From Anaerolineae bacterium (lineage in GTDB: Bacteria; Chloroflexota; Anaerolineae; Aggregatilineales; Phototrophicaceae), in assembly GCA_022824465.1 (NCBI GenBank), contig JAJDZV010000003.1:62001-126000 (forward strand): a stretch of 64,000 bases of DNA. Reading direction: 5' to 3'. Position 1 is the first letter of the stretch; every line of letters starts with the position of its first letter. The notes under the pieces were generated by a model, which had not been told where the DNA came from, made no database searches, and saw only the letters and a program-made list of their open reading frames with translations. Position numbers and translations under genes: made by a program. Of the stretch, positions 8,844 through 19,706 are shown in pieces.

Positions 8844-10700
8844 CTAGTGGTCTGCCAATAGCCGGTCGGGATTCCAGATCTGCTCGCAGATTTGGCGGTA
8901 GAGTTGCTGGCGTTCCATGAGGTCGGCGCGTTTGAATTGGGCGTGGGGTTTGAAGGGGAGGCCCGTGCGCTCGATGAAGTCTTTGAAACCGGTTTTGCCT
9001 TCGTACTTTTGCGCATGAAGCGAGCCGGCCAATAGGTTGGCACTGTGGTAAGTCATGAGTTTTCGCTCGTAGGTCGCTGCGCCAAGCGGCTTATGTTCGT
9101 CTTTGCGCAGCAGCACTAACCCACCAAAGTAGTTGCGCTCCCGCTGGAAGTCATGCTCCTGCGGGAATTCATCTTTATGGCGCTCATACTTGTACGCCCA
9201 GATATGTTCGATTTCGAGCGGCCTGCCTTTGGAATCCCATAGGAAGTTGCAGTAGGTGACATTGTTGCCACATTCCCGCTCCACCCATGCTGTCATGCGC
9301 GCCAGCAGATAGCGTATGGACTTGCCGGAAAACTTGTTGAGCGAGTACGGAGGCAACCAGTCTTTATCGCCGATGACCCCGCCCATACCTTCCCACATGT
9401 GTTTCAGTTCTTTGTGAAGCTCTTCGCGTAAGCCATCGGCGGATAAACCACGAATCCTCTTGGCTAGGTTAAACATGGTGTATTGCAATGTGCTGTACCC
9501 AGTGCGTTTGAAATTCACCTTGCGCCGCGCCAGGTAGATGTCGGCGAAGGTCGTCACCAGGCGGATTTTGCACCATGCTACGTCATCATCGGCCGGTTTG
9601 AGCGGCGCCAAGGCCAGCATATATTGCAGGGTGAAGTTGTTGTGCGCGTTGTAGTGGATGGCTTCACGGTCCTTGGTGAGCTGCTGCGCCGCCTTGCGCA
9701 TGCCAAGGTAGTATTTCTTGTAGAAGCAGAAGTCGCGCACGATGAAATCGTAGAAGTCGTCTGGCTTGTGCAAGCCAATGCGCTGGTGATGATCGCGCAC
9801 CCAGCGGTGGAACTTGTCGATGTTCTCGAAGTCTTCGTTTGATGCGCCCTTCTTTCTATCCCGCGTCCGATCCGCATATTGCGCGCGCAGCCAGGTCTTG
9901 ATGAAATCTTCGTCCGCACCCGGTTCGATTTCCACCAAGTGTTGGATCATGTGCCTCCAGAGAGCATTGGCCTTTGTTTTCTTATCGGGCATGGTCATGT
10001 GCGACAGCAAATGGCCCTTCAACATATCGGCTTGGCTCAGGTTGACGCCGCGGTCGTTCATAGTCTCGAAGATGGTGAAGGCATCGTCATCGGCCGAGGC
10101 CTCGATTTCGACAATGTTGACCTTCTCTACCAGCCAATACACAAACAAGGTAAAGGCATGATCTTCTAGCGTATCGGGGAAAATCTCGTCAAAGTCGGAA
10201 AAACGCTCGGCCAGGTGGCGTACGGACAAATCGGAGCTGTCGCTCGCATCATACTCACCGTACTTGTACAGCGCTTCCATGCAAGGTTTCCGCTCAGATA
10301 TTTCGAGATTGAAGGATTGCTCGCCAAAGACATCGGAATAAATCAGTGGGGCCACATCAAATATGCCTTGAGCGAACTTTACGCCTTCCTCCTTCAAGCG
10401 ATAAAAGTACATCAGCAGCAGCGTGAGCGTGGTCAAGCGCTGTTGACCATCGACAATATAGCGCTTGCCATCACGGGCTACCGTGATGATCGTTCCCAGG
10501 AAGTAGTGCGGATATTGGGCGACCGCGCTGGGTGCATGTGCTTCGTCATAGGCTTCAAGAAACTTGTTCTCAAAGTCGCTGAGCAAGTCCTCGACTTGCC
10601 GCCGTCCCCAGTCGTATTCCCTCTGAAAGACGTCAATGCCATATTTGACGCCCTGCAGCAATTCCTTGACCGATTTTGTCTGTGCTTGAACCTTGTTCAT
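8844..10700 (-). CDS. DUF262/DUF1524 protein, GmrSD-like type IV restriction candidate
   Basis: This 618-residue protein has the DUF262 signature: an FQREYDW element (25-31) and the nucleotide-site motif DGQQRLTTL (D84-R88 core). The C-terminal DUF1524 part carries an HNH-like core, IEH (497-499) followed by RNYFGGLVLL (N523). This is the arrangement of single-chain GmrSD enzymes, where the DUF262 half binds or hydrolyses NTP and the DUF1524 half cuts modified DNA. The start at ATG 10700 is supported by AGGAG five bases upstream. It stands alone between acs and a sugar operon, with no partner gene, as expected for type IV enzymes. Residues 31-45 and the HNH core should be compared with GmrSD before assigning activity. 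Confidence 0.85.
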   Translation of the reverse strand: MNKVQAQTKSVKELLQGVKYGIDVFQREYDWGRRQVEDLLSDFENKFLEAYDEAHAPSAVAQYPHYFLGTIITVARDGKRYIVDGQQRLTTLTLLLMYFYRLKEEGVKFAQGIFDVAPLIYSDVFGEQSFNLEISERKPCMEALYKYGEYDASDSSDLSVRHLAERFSDFDEIFPDTLEDHAFTLFVYWLVEKVNIVEIEASADDDAFTIFETMNDRGVNLSQADMLKGHLLSHMTMPDKKTKANALWRHMIQHLVEIEPGADEDFIKTWLRAQYADRTRDRKKGASNEDFENIDKFHRWVRDHHQRIGLHKPDDFYDFIVRDFCFYKKYYLGMRKAAQQLTKDREAIHYNAHNNFTLQYMLALAPLKPADDDVAWCKIRLVTTFADIYLARRKVNFKRTGYSTLQYTMFNLAKRIRGLSADGLREELHKELKHMWEGMGGVIGDKDWLPPYSLNKFSGKSIRYLLARMTAWVERECGNNVTYCNFLWDSKGRPLEIEHIWAYKYERHKDEFPQEHDFQRERNYFGGLVLLRKDEHKPLGAATYERKLMTYHSANLLAGSLHAQKYEGKTGFKDFIERTGLPFKPHAQFKRADLMERQQLYRQICEQIWNPDRLLADH

Positions 10701-10766
10701 TTGCGCTCCTAACGGCGGGCGGACCAGCGAGCCGCCCCGGGCGCTCCATTGGGGCGGACTGCGCTG

Positions 10767-12674
<1,908 letters not shown>

Positions 12675-12739
12675 CACTAGCTCCTTCAAGTCACAAGTTC
12701 GGTCGGCGCCGGTCCGCGCCAGCGCCATTCAACCAGGCT

Positions 12740-12767
12740 ATTATAGACTATGCGCGCCTTATGTCGA
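12740..12767 (-). promoter_or_regulatory. Promoter of acsA
   Basis: On the minus strand TCGACA (12762-12767, 5/6 match to -35) is 16 bases from a perfect TATAAT (12740-12745). The start codon is about 66 bases downstream. This is one of the best promoters in the window. Confidence 0.65.
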
Positions 12768-12782
12768 ATGCGGCTAACGGTG

Positions 12783-12788
12783 TATAAT
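12783..12788 (+). promoter_or_regulatory. Possible promoter toward the carbonic anhydrase
   Basis: A perfect TATAAT on the plus strand, only nine bases before the ATG of a 25-codon ORF and about 106 bases before the carbonic anhydrase. The -35 region is weak. Confidence 0.4.
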
Positions 12789-12797
12789 GAGGAGGTA

Positions 12798-12875
12798 ATG
12801 TCTCAACTAGAATTCCAGCCGCCCGATGCCATGCCAGCCGCTAAGAATTTGCAGGGCTATCCGCGCTTGCATTGA
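12798..12875 (+). CDS. Possible 25-codon small ORF upstream of carbonic anhydrase
   Basis: ATG at 12798 opens a 25-codon frame (MSQLEFQPPDAMPAAKNLQG and five more) ending at TGA 12873-12875, 19 bases before the carbonic anhydrase start. A strong GAGGAGGT lies immediately before the ATG, but only two bases separate it from the start. The TATAAT at 12783 would place transcription start almost at the ATG, so it could be a leaderless leader peptide or simply chance. Low confidence. Confidence 0.25.
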   Translation: MSQLEFQPPDAMPAAKNLQGYPRLH

Positions 12876-12894
12876 GCGCGATGGAGCGTAGACT

Positions 12895-13665
12895 ATGTCG
12901 CATTCTCGCGCTTTTTCTGTGTTCGCAATCTTGCCTTTGCTCGCATTGCTGACAGGACTACTGATGATGACTGCCGCGGACGAAAGCGCTTGGGGCTATA
13001 CCGGCGACCAAGGTCCCGCCAATTGGGGCGAAATCGCGCCCGAATACGTCCTTTGCGCCGAGGGCAACGCGCAATCACCGATCGATATTCGCGACGCCGT
13101 TGAAGCCGACTTGGTCGATATCGAATTCCACTACGGCGAAACCGCCAACAAGATCTTCAACAACGGGCATACGATTCAGGTGGATATCGACCCTGGCAGC
13201 CATATCGTCTACAACGGCATCACCTACGATCTGCTGCAATTCCACTTCCATGCGCCCAGCGAGCACAAGATCGACGGCGAAGCGGCGCCGATGGAAATCC
13301 ACTTTGTGCATCAAGACCAGAATTCAAACAACCTGGCAGTCGTCGGCGTATTGCTGATTGAAGGCGATGCTCAGCGGGAGGCCTACGCCCCAGTCTTCGG
13401 GCACATGCCGGCGCAAATTGGCGCGCCCGAACCAGCGGGGGATCCCCTCGATCTCGCCGCGCTCGTGCCGCAAGAATCGGGCTACTACACCTATACTGGC
13501 TCCTTAACCACGCCGCCGTGTAGTGAAGTCGTGCGCTGGCTGTTGCTCGATGCGCCGGTAGCAGTCTCGGCGGAGCAGATCGCCGCCTATCGAGCGCTGT
13601 ATGACGGAAACGCCCGCCCGATTCAGCCGCTTGGCAATCGCGACCTGCTGTATACGCGCCCTTAA
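12895..13665 (+). CDS. Secreted alpha-class carbonic anhydrase
   Basis: A 256-residue protein that would interconvert CO2 and bicarbonate outside the cytoplasmic membrane. A hydrophobic signal segment spans about residues 8-27. The zinc ligands of alpha carbonic anhydrases are present: QFHFHAPSEH gives His117 and His119, and EIHFVH gives His136. The substrate-pocket block GSLTTPPCSE is intact. AQSPIDI near residue 60 is another family hallmark. Length matches bacterial alpha enzymes. GGAG eight bases ahead of ATG 12895 supports the start. Divergent from acsA. Confidence 0.95.
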   Translation: MSHSRAFSVFAILPLLALLTGLLMMTAADESAWGYTGDQGPANWGEIAPEYVLCAEGNAQSPIDIRDAVEADLVDIEFHYGETANKIFNNGHTIQVDIDPGSHIVYNGITYDLLQFHFHAPSEHKIDGEAAPMEIHFVHQDQNSNNLAVVGVLLIEGDAQREAYAPVFGHMPAQIGAPEPAGDPLDLAALVPQESGYYTYTGSLTTPPCSEVVRWLLLDAPVAVSAEQIAAYRALYDGNARPIQPLGNRDLLYTRP

Positions 13666-14282
13666 TCCGTCGTTTGCGGCGCGGCGCTGCTATCCCGCGC
13701 GACCAGCTTGCAAGGCATCACAATCTGGACTGGCGTGGCATGCGGCGTTTGGATGATGCTGTGCAACCTTTGCATGGCGATATGCCCCATCGCCAGGCGC
13801 TCATTGGACACCGTCGTCAAAGTCGGCGTCGGATACACCTCGGGCGGCATGTCATCGAAACCGACAATGCTGATGTCCTGCGGCACGCGCAGCCCAGCTT
13901 CAATTATCGCCGGAATGGCGCCAAGCGCCGTCCTGTCGCTAACCGCGAAGACGGCCGTCCGCGGCTTGCCCTGCGCCAGCAGCGCTTTCATTTCGCGGTA
14001 GCCTTTGTTGGGGATGCCGCTGGACAAGGGACGCTGAACCAGCGCCAATTCAATGCCGAGCCCAGCGTCCATCATGGCGTTGAGGTAGCCGTGATAGCGC
14101 TCGGTCAGGCTCTTATATTTCCGCGGTCCCTGGATGATGGCGATCCGCCTATGGCCCTGTTCGATCAAATGCCGGGTCGCCAGATAGGCGCCGCGATAAT
14201 TGTCGACGACAACGCTATTCAAGGCTTGCAGATCGCTCTGATTGTCGACTGTGACCAAGGGCATGCCGCTGCTGATGGCGAC
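13662..14282 (-). pseudogene. LacI-family regulator, C-terminal fragment lacking the DNA-binding domain
   Basis: About 206 codons resembling the effector-binding half of LacI/GalR regulators: VVVDNYRGAYLATRHLIEQG, HRRIAIIQGP and DISIVGFDDMPPEVYPTPTL. Full-length members are about 340 residues. The N-terminal helix-turn-helix and first third of the core are missing. Reading upstream, the frame meets TAA at 14283-14285, exactly where a glycosidase fragment begins on the other strand. A possible internal start at ATG 14264 exists, but the product could not bind DNA. It looks like a remnant of a deletion that removed the 5' ends of two divergent genes. Confidence 0.8.
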
Positions 14283-14784
14283 TTATCCGCGCGGTCGGCG
14301 TCCGGCGCGTCCCTTTCCTTATTACAACGAGGTGATGACCGGCTTTGAATATACCGCCGCCGTAGGCATGCTCTACGAAGGCGATATCGAAAACGGCTTG
14401 CGCTGCATTGCCGCCATCCGCGATCGCTACGACGGACAGAAGCGCAATCCCTTCGACGAAGCCGAATGCGGTCATCACTACGCCCGCGCCATGGCCAGCT
14501 GGGCGGCCATCCTGGCGCTGACCGGCTTTGGTTATTCGGCCGTGCAGGGGACGATTCGCTTCGCCGCGCCAGAAGCGCCGCGCCGGAATTTCTGGTCGAC
14601 CGGCTACGCCTGGGGCACTTGCGCGCTAAGCCCCAACGGCAATAGTTGCGAAGTCGAGTTCAGCGTCCTCGGCGGCGAAGTCAGCGTCGCGGCATTGGAG
14701 TTGACTGGGCTCGGCGAAGCTCAATTCGACGAGCCGAAAACGCTTGTAAGAGGCGACGCGCTGCGCTGCGCCGTGACCGGCTAA
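14275..14784 (+). pseudogene. GH116-like glycosidase, C-terminal fragment
   Basis: About 169 codons matching the end of the catalytic domain and the tail of GH116 (GBA2-like, DUF608) glycosidases. Visible blocks are [37 protein letters not shown] and [11 protein letters not shown]. Family members are typically 700-900 residues, so three quarters of the gene is missing, including the catalytic acid region. The frame runs into the LacI fragment at about 14278-14284. Intact upstream sequence may have been divergently transcribed from the LacI gene before the deletion. An assembly misjoin is the alternative. Confidence 0.75.
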
Positions 14785-14947
14785 GACGACCGCGCTGCCG
14801 ACCGTCATCGGTCGCGAAACGCGTAACACAAAGGGGCCGGTGATGCGCGCAATCGCACGGATTGCCCGTTGGCAAAGGGCTATCCGTCCCTGTTTGGCAG
14901 TCGTAAGTCTCGAAGATAAAATCACGCCCGTTCGGGGAATCTGATGC

Positions 14948-14972
14948 GGACGAGCAAAGGCTCGCCCCTACA
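14948..14972. repeat. Dispersed palindromic repeat, copy 2
   Basis: Imperfect arms GGACGAGC (14948-14955) and GCTCGCCC (14960-14967), one mismatch, followed by the CTACA tail shared with the other copies. Confidence 0.65.
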
Positions 14973-15044
14973 TCTAATGGTTTCTGAGACAGGCATACTG
15001 GTTGACATATCCTCGATTTGCCCCGCGCCCCCATTTTGGCATTC

Positions 15045-15073
15045 GTGACCTGGCATCAAGAGTGTGCTATTAT
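15045..15073 (+). promoter_or_regulatory. Probable promoter of the PotD-type importer operon
   Basis: GTGACC (15045-15050) and TATTAT (15068-15073) are 17 bases apart, and the -10 is preceded by TGC. The ATG is 43 bases downstream. Confidence 0.45.
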
Positions 15074-15115
15074 CTTGGGGACTTCGATCATCTAGCTAGA
15101 ACGGGAGACAAGAAT

Positions 15116-16189
15116 ATGAAACGCCAAGTATTTGTGTTGCTTTTGCTTGCGATTATGGCGCTGGGATTGGCAGGTCCGGCGGCTGTCGCCCAAGATACGC
15201 AAACTCTGACGGTCTCAATCTGGGGCTTCAATTTGGATGTTCTCGAAGAGAATGTCTTCGCGCCCTTCGAGGAAATGCACAACGTCGACATCGTGCTGGA
15301 TACTGGCAACAATTCCGATCGCCTGGCGCGACTGCAAGCCGAGGGCGAAAACACCGATATTGATGTGGTTCACTTTGCCACGCAGTTCACGCATATCGCC
15401 AGTGAAGCAGGTTTGCTGCAGCCCTATGACCCCGACATGTTGGAGAATCTGGACGAAGTCTATGATTGGGCGCAGGACCCGCTGGGCAATCAGGCGGGGG
15501 TCGGCTATACGGTAAACAGCCTCGGTTTGATTTACCGCTCTGATCTGATTGAAGCGGGCATTACGTCCTGGGCTGACCTGCTGCGTGATGATGTGGCTGG
15601 CTTCGTCAGCATTCCCGAGATGTCCACCACCTTTGGTCCTGCCGCGCTGATTATGATTGACCGCGCGCTGGCGATGGGCGCCATGGACGAGGGCGACGAG
15701 CCGATGGGAATCAATTATGATGCGGATTTGGCTTGGGAAGCCTTGCCTCAGCTGGCGGATAATCTGGTGACTACCTACATCCGCAGTTCAGAATTGACGA
15801 CGCTGGTGCAGGAAGAAGAGGTGTGGGTCGCGCCTTATGCCAGTTTCGCTATTGGCAATCTGATGAATACCGGGCATGACCTGAGCACGGTCGTACCGGC
15901 AGAAGGCGTCGTGGGCCAGACGAATATGATCAGCATTACCGCGGCTAGCGAGCAGGCGGAATTGGCGCATGCCTATATCGACTGGTTCATTTCGCATGAT
16001 GTCCAGCTAGCCGAAGCGCTTGACCTGATTGATTCGCCCGTCAACGCAACGGTTGAGCTTCCGGATGAAATTTGCGCGCTGCTCACCTGCGGCGAAATGC
16101 TTGACACGATGATCGTGCTGGATCAAGCTGAAGTGTCGGATCGACTGGAAGATTGGCTCGAGCGTTGGAATGAAGTCATGGTGCGCTGA
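15116..16189 (+). CDS. PotD-like periplasmic solute-binding protein
   Basis: A 357-residue binding protein with a typical Sec signal peptide (basic MKRQ, hydrophobic core to about residue 20, AVAQ cleavage region). The spermidine/putrescine-binding family pattern includes VGYTVNSLGLIYRSDLI and a C-terminal LEDWLERWNEV. GGGAG eight bases upstream fixes ATG 15116. It heads an operon with two permeases, an ATPase, uridine phosphorylase and adenine deaminase. The company of two nucleobase-salvage enzymes suggests a nucleoside, nucleobase or related amine ligand rather than a polyamine. That is inference. Confidence 0.88.
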   Translation: MKRQVFVLLLLAIMALGLAGPAAVAQDTQTLTVSIWGFNLDVLEENVFAPFEEMHNVDIVLDTGNNSDRLARLQAEGENTDIDVVHFATQFTHIASEAGLLQPYDPDMLENLDEVYDWAQDPLGNQAGVGYTVNSLGLIYRSDLIEAGITSWADLLRDDVAGFVSIPEMSTTFGPAALIMIDRALAMGAMDEGDEPMGINYDADLAWEALPQLADNLVTTYIRSSELTTLVQEEEVWVAPYASFAIGNLMNTGHDLSTVVPAEGVVGQTNMISITAASEQAELAHAYIDWFISHDVQLAEALDLIDSPVNATVELPDEICALLTCGEMLDTMIVLDQAEVSDRLEDWLERWNEVMVR

Positions 16190-16221
16190 CGCCACCGGAC
16201 GGAGGCTTGACGATTTTGTGG

Positions 16222-16247
16222 TAGGGGGCCTTCGCGCCCCCTATTTT
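16222..16247 (+). terminator. Hairpin with T-run between binding-protein and permease genes
   Basis: Perfect 8-base arms TAGGGGGC (16222-16229) and GCCCCCTA (16236-16243), six-base loop, then TTTT. It ends just before the permease ATG at 16253. Probably an attenuator that lets binding protein exceed permease. Confidence 0.75.
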
Positions 16248-16252
16248 GAATT

Positions 16253-17086
16253 ATGATTCGACGACACAATCAGAACCGTACTATCGTCTTGCTGGTCGCG
16301 CCAGCATTTGTTTTTGTACTGGTTTTCTTTATCTTGCCGTTGTTGTTCCTGCTCTCGCAAAGCGTGCTGCCAGAAGACGGCGGCTTCACGCTAACTGGCT
16401 ACGCCGACTTCTTTGAAAGTCGCGTGTCGCGGATCGTCTACCAGCGCACACTCAAGCTCGGGCTGATCGTCACGGGCATCTGCGTGCTGATGAGCTACCC
16501 GGCCGCGTTTGTGCTGGCGCGGATGCCCGCCCGCCGCCGTTCGTTTTTGATGTTGCTGGTGATCCTGCCGCTGATGACCAATGCGGTAGCGCGGACATTC
16601 GCCTGGCTGATTATCCTGGGACAGCGCGGCATGATCAACCAGACGCTCCTCGCGCTGGAATTGGTCGAGCGTCCCGTGCGCTTTATGTACACTGAAACCG
16701 CGATCGTGTTGGGCTTGACGCAATTGTTTCTGCCGCTGATGGTATTGCCGCTGGTAAGCGCGATGGAGAACATCCCGGATGACGTGCTGGAAGCGGCGCG
16801 CAGCCTCGGCGCCAACCGGCTCACGACATTCTTGCGAATCATCGTGCCCTTGTCTTCGGATGGCCTCGTCCTGGGCGCGACGCTGGTATTCACCGGTTCG
16901 GTCACGGCTTTTGTGACCCCGGCGATACTAGGCGGGTCGCGTTTGTTGCTAATGTCGACGCTTTTGCGGCAAGAGGCGGTGATACTCTTCGACCTGCACG
17001 CGGCCTCTGTGGTCGCGGTCGTGATGATTCTCACGACTCTAGCGGTCAATCTGCTGCTGCGCGTCCTGCGCGTACAGCAGGTTTAG
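16253..17086 (+). CDS. ABC permease, PotB family
   Basis: A 277-residue membrane protein with six predicted helices and the EAA loop DVLEAARSLGANRLTTFLRI, which docks the ATPase. It lies directly after the attenuator hairpin and 11 bases before the second permease. With its partner it forms the channel of the PotD-type importer. No separate ribosome site is strong, so translation may depend on read-through transcription of the hairpin. Confidence 0.9.
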   Translation: MIRRHNQNRTIVLLVAPAFVFVLVFFILPLLFLLSQSVLPEDGGFTLTGYADFFESRVSRIVYQRTLKLGLIVTGICVLMSYPAAFVLARMPARRRSFLMLLVILPLMTNAVARTFAWLIILGQRGMINQTLLALELVERPVRFMYTETAIVLGLTQLFLPLMVLPLVSAMENIPDDVLEAARSLGANRLTTFLRIIVPLSSDGLVLGATLVFTGSVTAFVTPAILGGSRLLLMSTLLRQEAVILFDLHAASVVAVVMILTTLAVNLLLRVLRVQQV

Positions 17087-17097
17087 GAGCGCGACGA

Positions 17098-17874
17098 ATG
17101 GTTTCACGCTGGATGTATGTCAGTCTGGTCATTCTGTACAGCTTCTTGCTAGGTCCCTTCGTCATCATCTTCATGGCGAGCTTCGGCGCGAATGCCAACC
17201 TGGCCTTTCCACCGCAGGGTTTCACGCTGGATTGGTTCGCGAATGTATTCGAGACTTCGCAATTTGTTGACAGCTTCTGGATCAGCCTGCAACTCGGTCT
17301 GTCATCCACGATCGTCTCGCTGGTCATGGGCATGCCGGTCGCCTATGCGCTGGTGCGATTTCAGTTTTCCGGGTCGGGCATGGTGGAAACCGTATTTTCA
17401 GCGCCGATTCTCGTGCCGGGCCTGGTTATGGGCTTCGCCATGCTCAACTTTTTCGTCCTCCTGGGCGATATGCACGTCATGACGACCTTGTTCATTGGTC
17501 ATACCGCGATACTGTTTCCTTACAGCGTGCGCGTCATTTCCGCCAGCCTGCGCAATTTGGATCCCTATGTCGAAGACGCCGCGGTCAGCCTGGGCGCCAA
17601 CCGCCTGCGCGGTTTTTTGCTGGTCGTGCTGCCCAATATGCAGGCTGGCATCGCTGCCGCATTTGTCTTGGGCTTCATCACATCCTTCAACAATGTGCCG
17701 GTTTCGCTATTTCTGAGCGGACCCGGCGTGACCACGTTGCCCGTTTCCATGCTCAGTTATCTCGAATACTATTTTGACCCGACCATTGCCGCCCTCTCGA
17801 CGCTGCTCGTCATCTTCACCGTTGTGCTGGTGCAGACGGCGGAACGTTTACTCGGCGTATCACAGTTTGTGTAG
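17098..17874 (+). CDS. ABC permease, PotC family
   Basis: A 258-residue inner-membrane protein with six helices and the coupling loop YVEDAAVSLGANRLRGFLLV. GGAG eight bases before ATG 17098 supports the start. It ends three bases before the ATPase gene, so the two are probably translationally coupled. It completes the permease dimer of the PotD-type importer. Confidence 0.9.
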   Translation: MVSRWMYVSLVILYSFLLGPFVIIFMASFGANANLAFPPQGFTLDWFANVFETSQFVDSFWISLQLGLSSTIVSLVMGMPVAYALVRFQFSGSGMVETVFSAPILVPGLVMGFAMLNFFVLLGDMHVMTTLFIGHTAILFPYSVRVISASLRNLDPYVEDAAVSLGANRLRGFLLVVLPNMQAGIAAAFVLGFITSFNNVPVSLFLSGPGVTTLPVSMLSYLEYYFDPTIAALSTLLVIFTVVLVQTAERLLGVSQFV

Positions 17875-17877
17875 CCT

Positions 17878-18945
17878 ATGCCTCATTTAGAAATCGATGA
17901 CTTGACCGTTTCCTACGAAAAGGACAAGCCAGCGCTGGCGCGGTTCAGCCTGGATGTCGGGCAAGGGGAATTGGTATCGCTGCTGGGTCCGAGCGGCTGT
18001 GGCAAGACGACGACCCTGCGCAGCGTGGCCGGGTTCATTCAGCCGGATGCCGGTCGGATAGTTATTGATGGCCGGGATTATACGCGCTTGCCCCCCAATC
18101 AGCGCGATATTGGTCTGGTATTCCAGAGCTACGCGCTCTTCCCGCATCTGACGGTATTCAACAACGTCGCCTTTGGCTTGCGGATGCGGCGCGCGCCAAG
18201 GAAAGTCGTTCACGCCCGCGTCACCTATGCTTTGAGAATGGTGGGATTGGAAGCCTTTGCCGACCGCCGTCCGGCGCAGCTTTCGGGCGGGCAACAGCAG
18301 CGCGTCGCCTTGGCCCGCGCCACCGTCATTGAGCCGCAAGTGCTGCTCTTGGACGAGCCCCTGAGCAATCTGGATGCGCGGCTGCGCGTGGATATGCGGC
18401 AGGAGATTCGACGCTTGCAGCAGCAACTCGGCATCACAACCCTCTATGTGACCCACGATCAGGTGGAGGCGATGAGCATCTCCGACCGTGTGGTGGTGAT
18501 GAATGAAGGCAAGATTGAGCAGATCGGCGCGCCGGAGAGTATTTTCGCGGCGCCCGAAACGGTCTTTGTCGCTGATTTCATGGGTTTCGACAATCACTTC
18601 AGCGCGGCGGTGGAATCGGCGCAGGCTGACAAGTTGACGGTGAATTGGGGCGGCGTCCCCATCGAGCTGCACTGGCATTCCAAGGTTGGCGCGCCCCACC
18701 GCGGCGCCAGGGCTGAGGTCTTTTTCCGCGCGGATAACGCCAGTCTGTCAGCGGCGGCGGACGCGAAGGGCTTGTCGGGGCAAGTCATCCTGCATACTTT
18801 TCACGGCAATGAGGTGCGCTACCTGGTAGAAACTGAGGTCGGCGAATTCGGCATTTTGCAAGACAGCGCGGGCCAGCGCTTTGAAAACGGCGCCGAGGTG
18901 AGCGTGCAAGCGCAGACGCAAAAGTGGATCGCCATCATTGAATAG
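17878..18945 (+). CDS. ABC importer ATPase, PotA family
   Basis: A 355-residue ATPase with Walker A GPSGCGKTT (37-45), Q-loop FQSYALFPH, signature LSGGQQQR, Walker B VLLLDEPLSNLD and switch His in YVTHDQ. About 120 C-terminal residues follow, expected to be a TOBE_2 regulatory domain. It energises the permease pair encoded just upstream. Of the complete importers in this window, only this one and the ribose-type system carry their own ATPase. Confidence 0.92.
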   Translation: MPHLEIDDLTVSYEKDKPALARFSLDVGQGELVSLLGPSGCGKTTTLRSVAGFIQPDAGRIVIDGRDYTRLPPNQRDIGLVFQSYALFPHLTVFNNVAFGLRMRRAPRKVVHARVTYALRMVGLEAFADRRPAQLSGGQQQRVALARATVIEPQVLLLDEPLSNLDARLRVDMRQEIRRLQQQLGITTLYVTHDQVEAMSISDRVVVMNEGKIEQIGAPESIFAAPETVFVADFMGFDNHFSAAVESAQADKLTVNWGGVPIELHWHSKVGAPHRGARAEVFFRADNASLSAAADAKGLSGQVILHTFHGNEVRYLVETEVGEFGILQDSAGQRFENGAEVSVQAQTQKWIAIIE

Positions 18946-18959
18946 CGAGGGCATTAGGC

Positions 18960-19706
18960 ATGACCGGCTCCGAAAAAGTTGAAGTCCAAAAGCATATTCG
19001 TTGTGTGCCGGGAGACGTCGCCCGCTGCGTGCTTTTGCCGGGCGACCCGGCGCGCGCGCATCGCATCGCCGAGCAGCTTGACGAAGCCCGCTTGATCGCT
19101 GAAAACCGGGAATATGTGGTGATCACCGGGAAGACCGAGGGCGTCCCTGTCAGCGTCTGTTCGACCGGGATCGGCGGTTCATCGGCCGCTATAGCGCTGG
19201 AGGAATTGCGCAATGTCGGCGCCGAGGTCTTCATTCGCGTGGGCTCGGCCGGCGGGCGGCGGGAAGACATTCCGATTGGCTCGTTGGTGGTGATGACGGC
19301 GGCTTATCGCGGCGACGGCGTATCGGACGAGTATTTGCCGCTGGGCTTTCCGGCGGTGGCTGACCTTGATGTGAATAACGCTTTGATCCAGGCGGCAAAG
19401 GAATTAGGCTATAGCGCCTTCAAGGGTATCGGGACAACGCGCAGCGCCTTTTATGCGCGCCATCCGGAGCTCAACGAAGTTTTGCGGCAGGCAGGCGTGG
19501 TCGCGGCGGAGATGGAAGCGTCAACGCTGTTCATTGTCGGGGCGCTCCGCGGGGCAAAGGTCGGCTGCGTGGTCGCCACCGATTCCAATATAACCCTGGA
19601 AGAGCAACCAACGCTGGCGGAGAAAGAGGCGCTTTATATGCAGGGCGAAAAGATGACCATACGCGCGGCGCTGCGGGCCGTGCAAATGCTGGAGGCAAGA
19701 CAGTAA
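18960..19706 (+). CDS. udp: Uridine phosphorylase-family nucleoside phosphorylase
   Basis: A 248-residue cytoplasmic enzyme of the NP-I family. The PGDPAR loop (27-32), STGIGGSS (68-75), FIRVGSAGG and the nucleoside-site EMEAST are all visible. Such enzymes split uridine (or a related nucleoside) with phosphate to base and ribose-1-phosphate. The stop and the start codon of the adenine deaminase gene overlap by one base (TAATG), so both are made from one message. The PotDBCA importer directly upstream probably supplies substrate. Confidence 0.85.
   Translation: MTGSEKVEVQKHIRCVPGDVARCVLLPGDPARAHRIAEQLDEARLIAENREYVVITGKTEGVPVSVCSTGIGGSSAAIALEELRNVGAEVFIRVGSAGGRREDIPIGSLVVMTAAYRGDGVSDEYLPLGFPAVADLDVNNALIQAAKELGYSAFKGIGTTRSAFYARHPELNEVLRQAGVVAAEMEASTLFIVGALRGAKVGCVVATDSNITLEEQPTLAEKEALYMQGEKMTIRAALRAVQMLEARQ

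Larger units (their letters stand above)
14785..15115. other. Intergenic region (331 bp)
   Basis: No gene is recognised. It contains one dispersed palindromic repeat (14948-14972) and a likely promoter (15045-15073) for the PotD-type operon. Confidence 0.6.
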
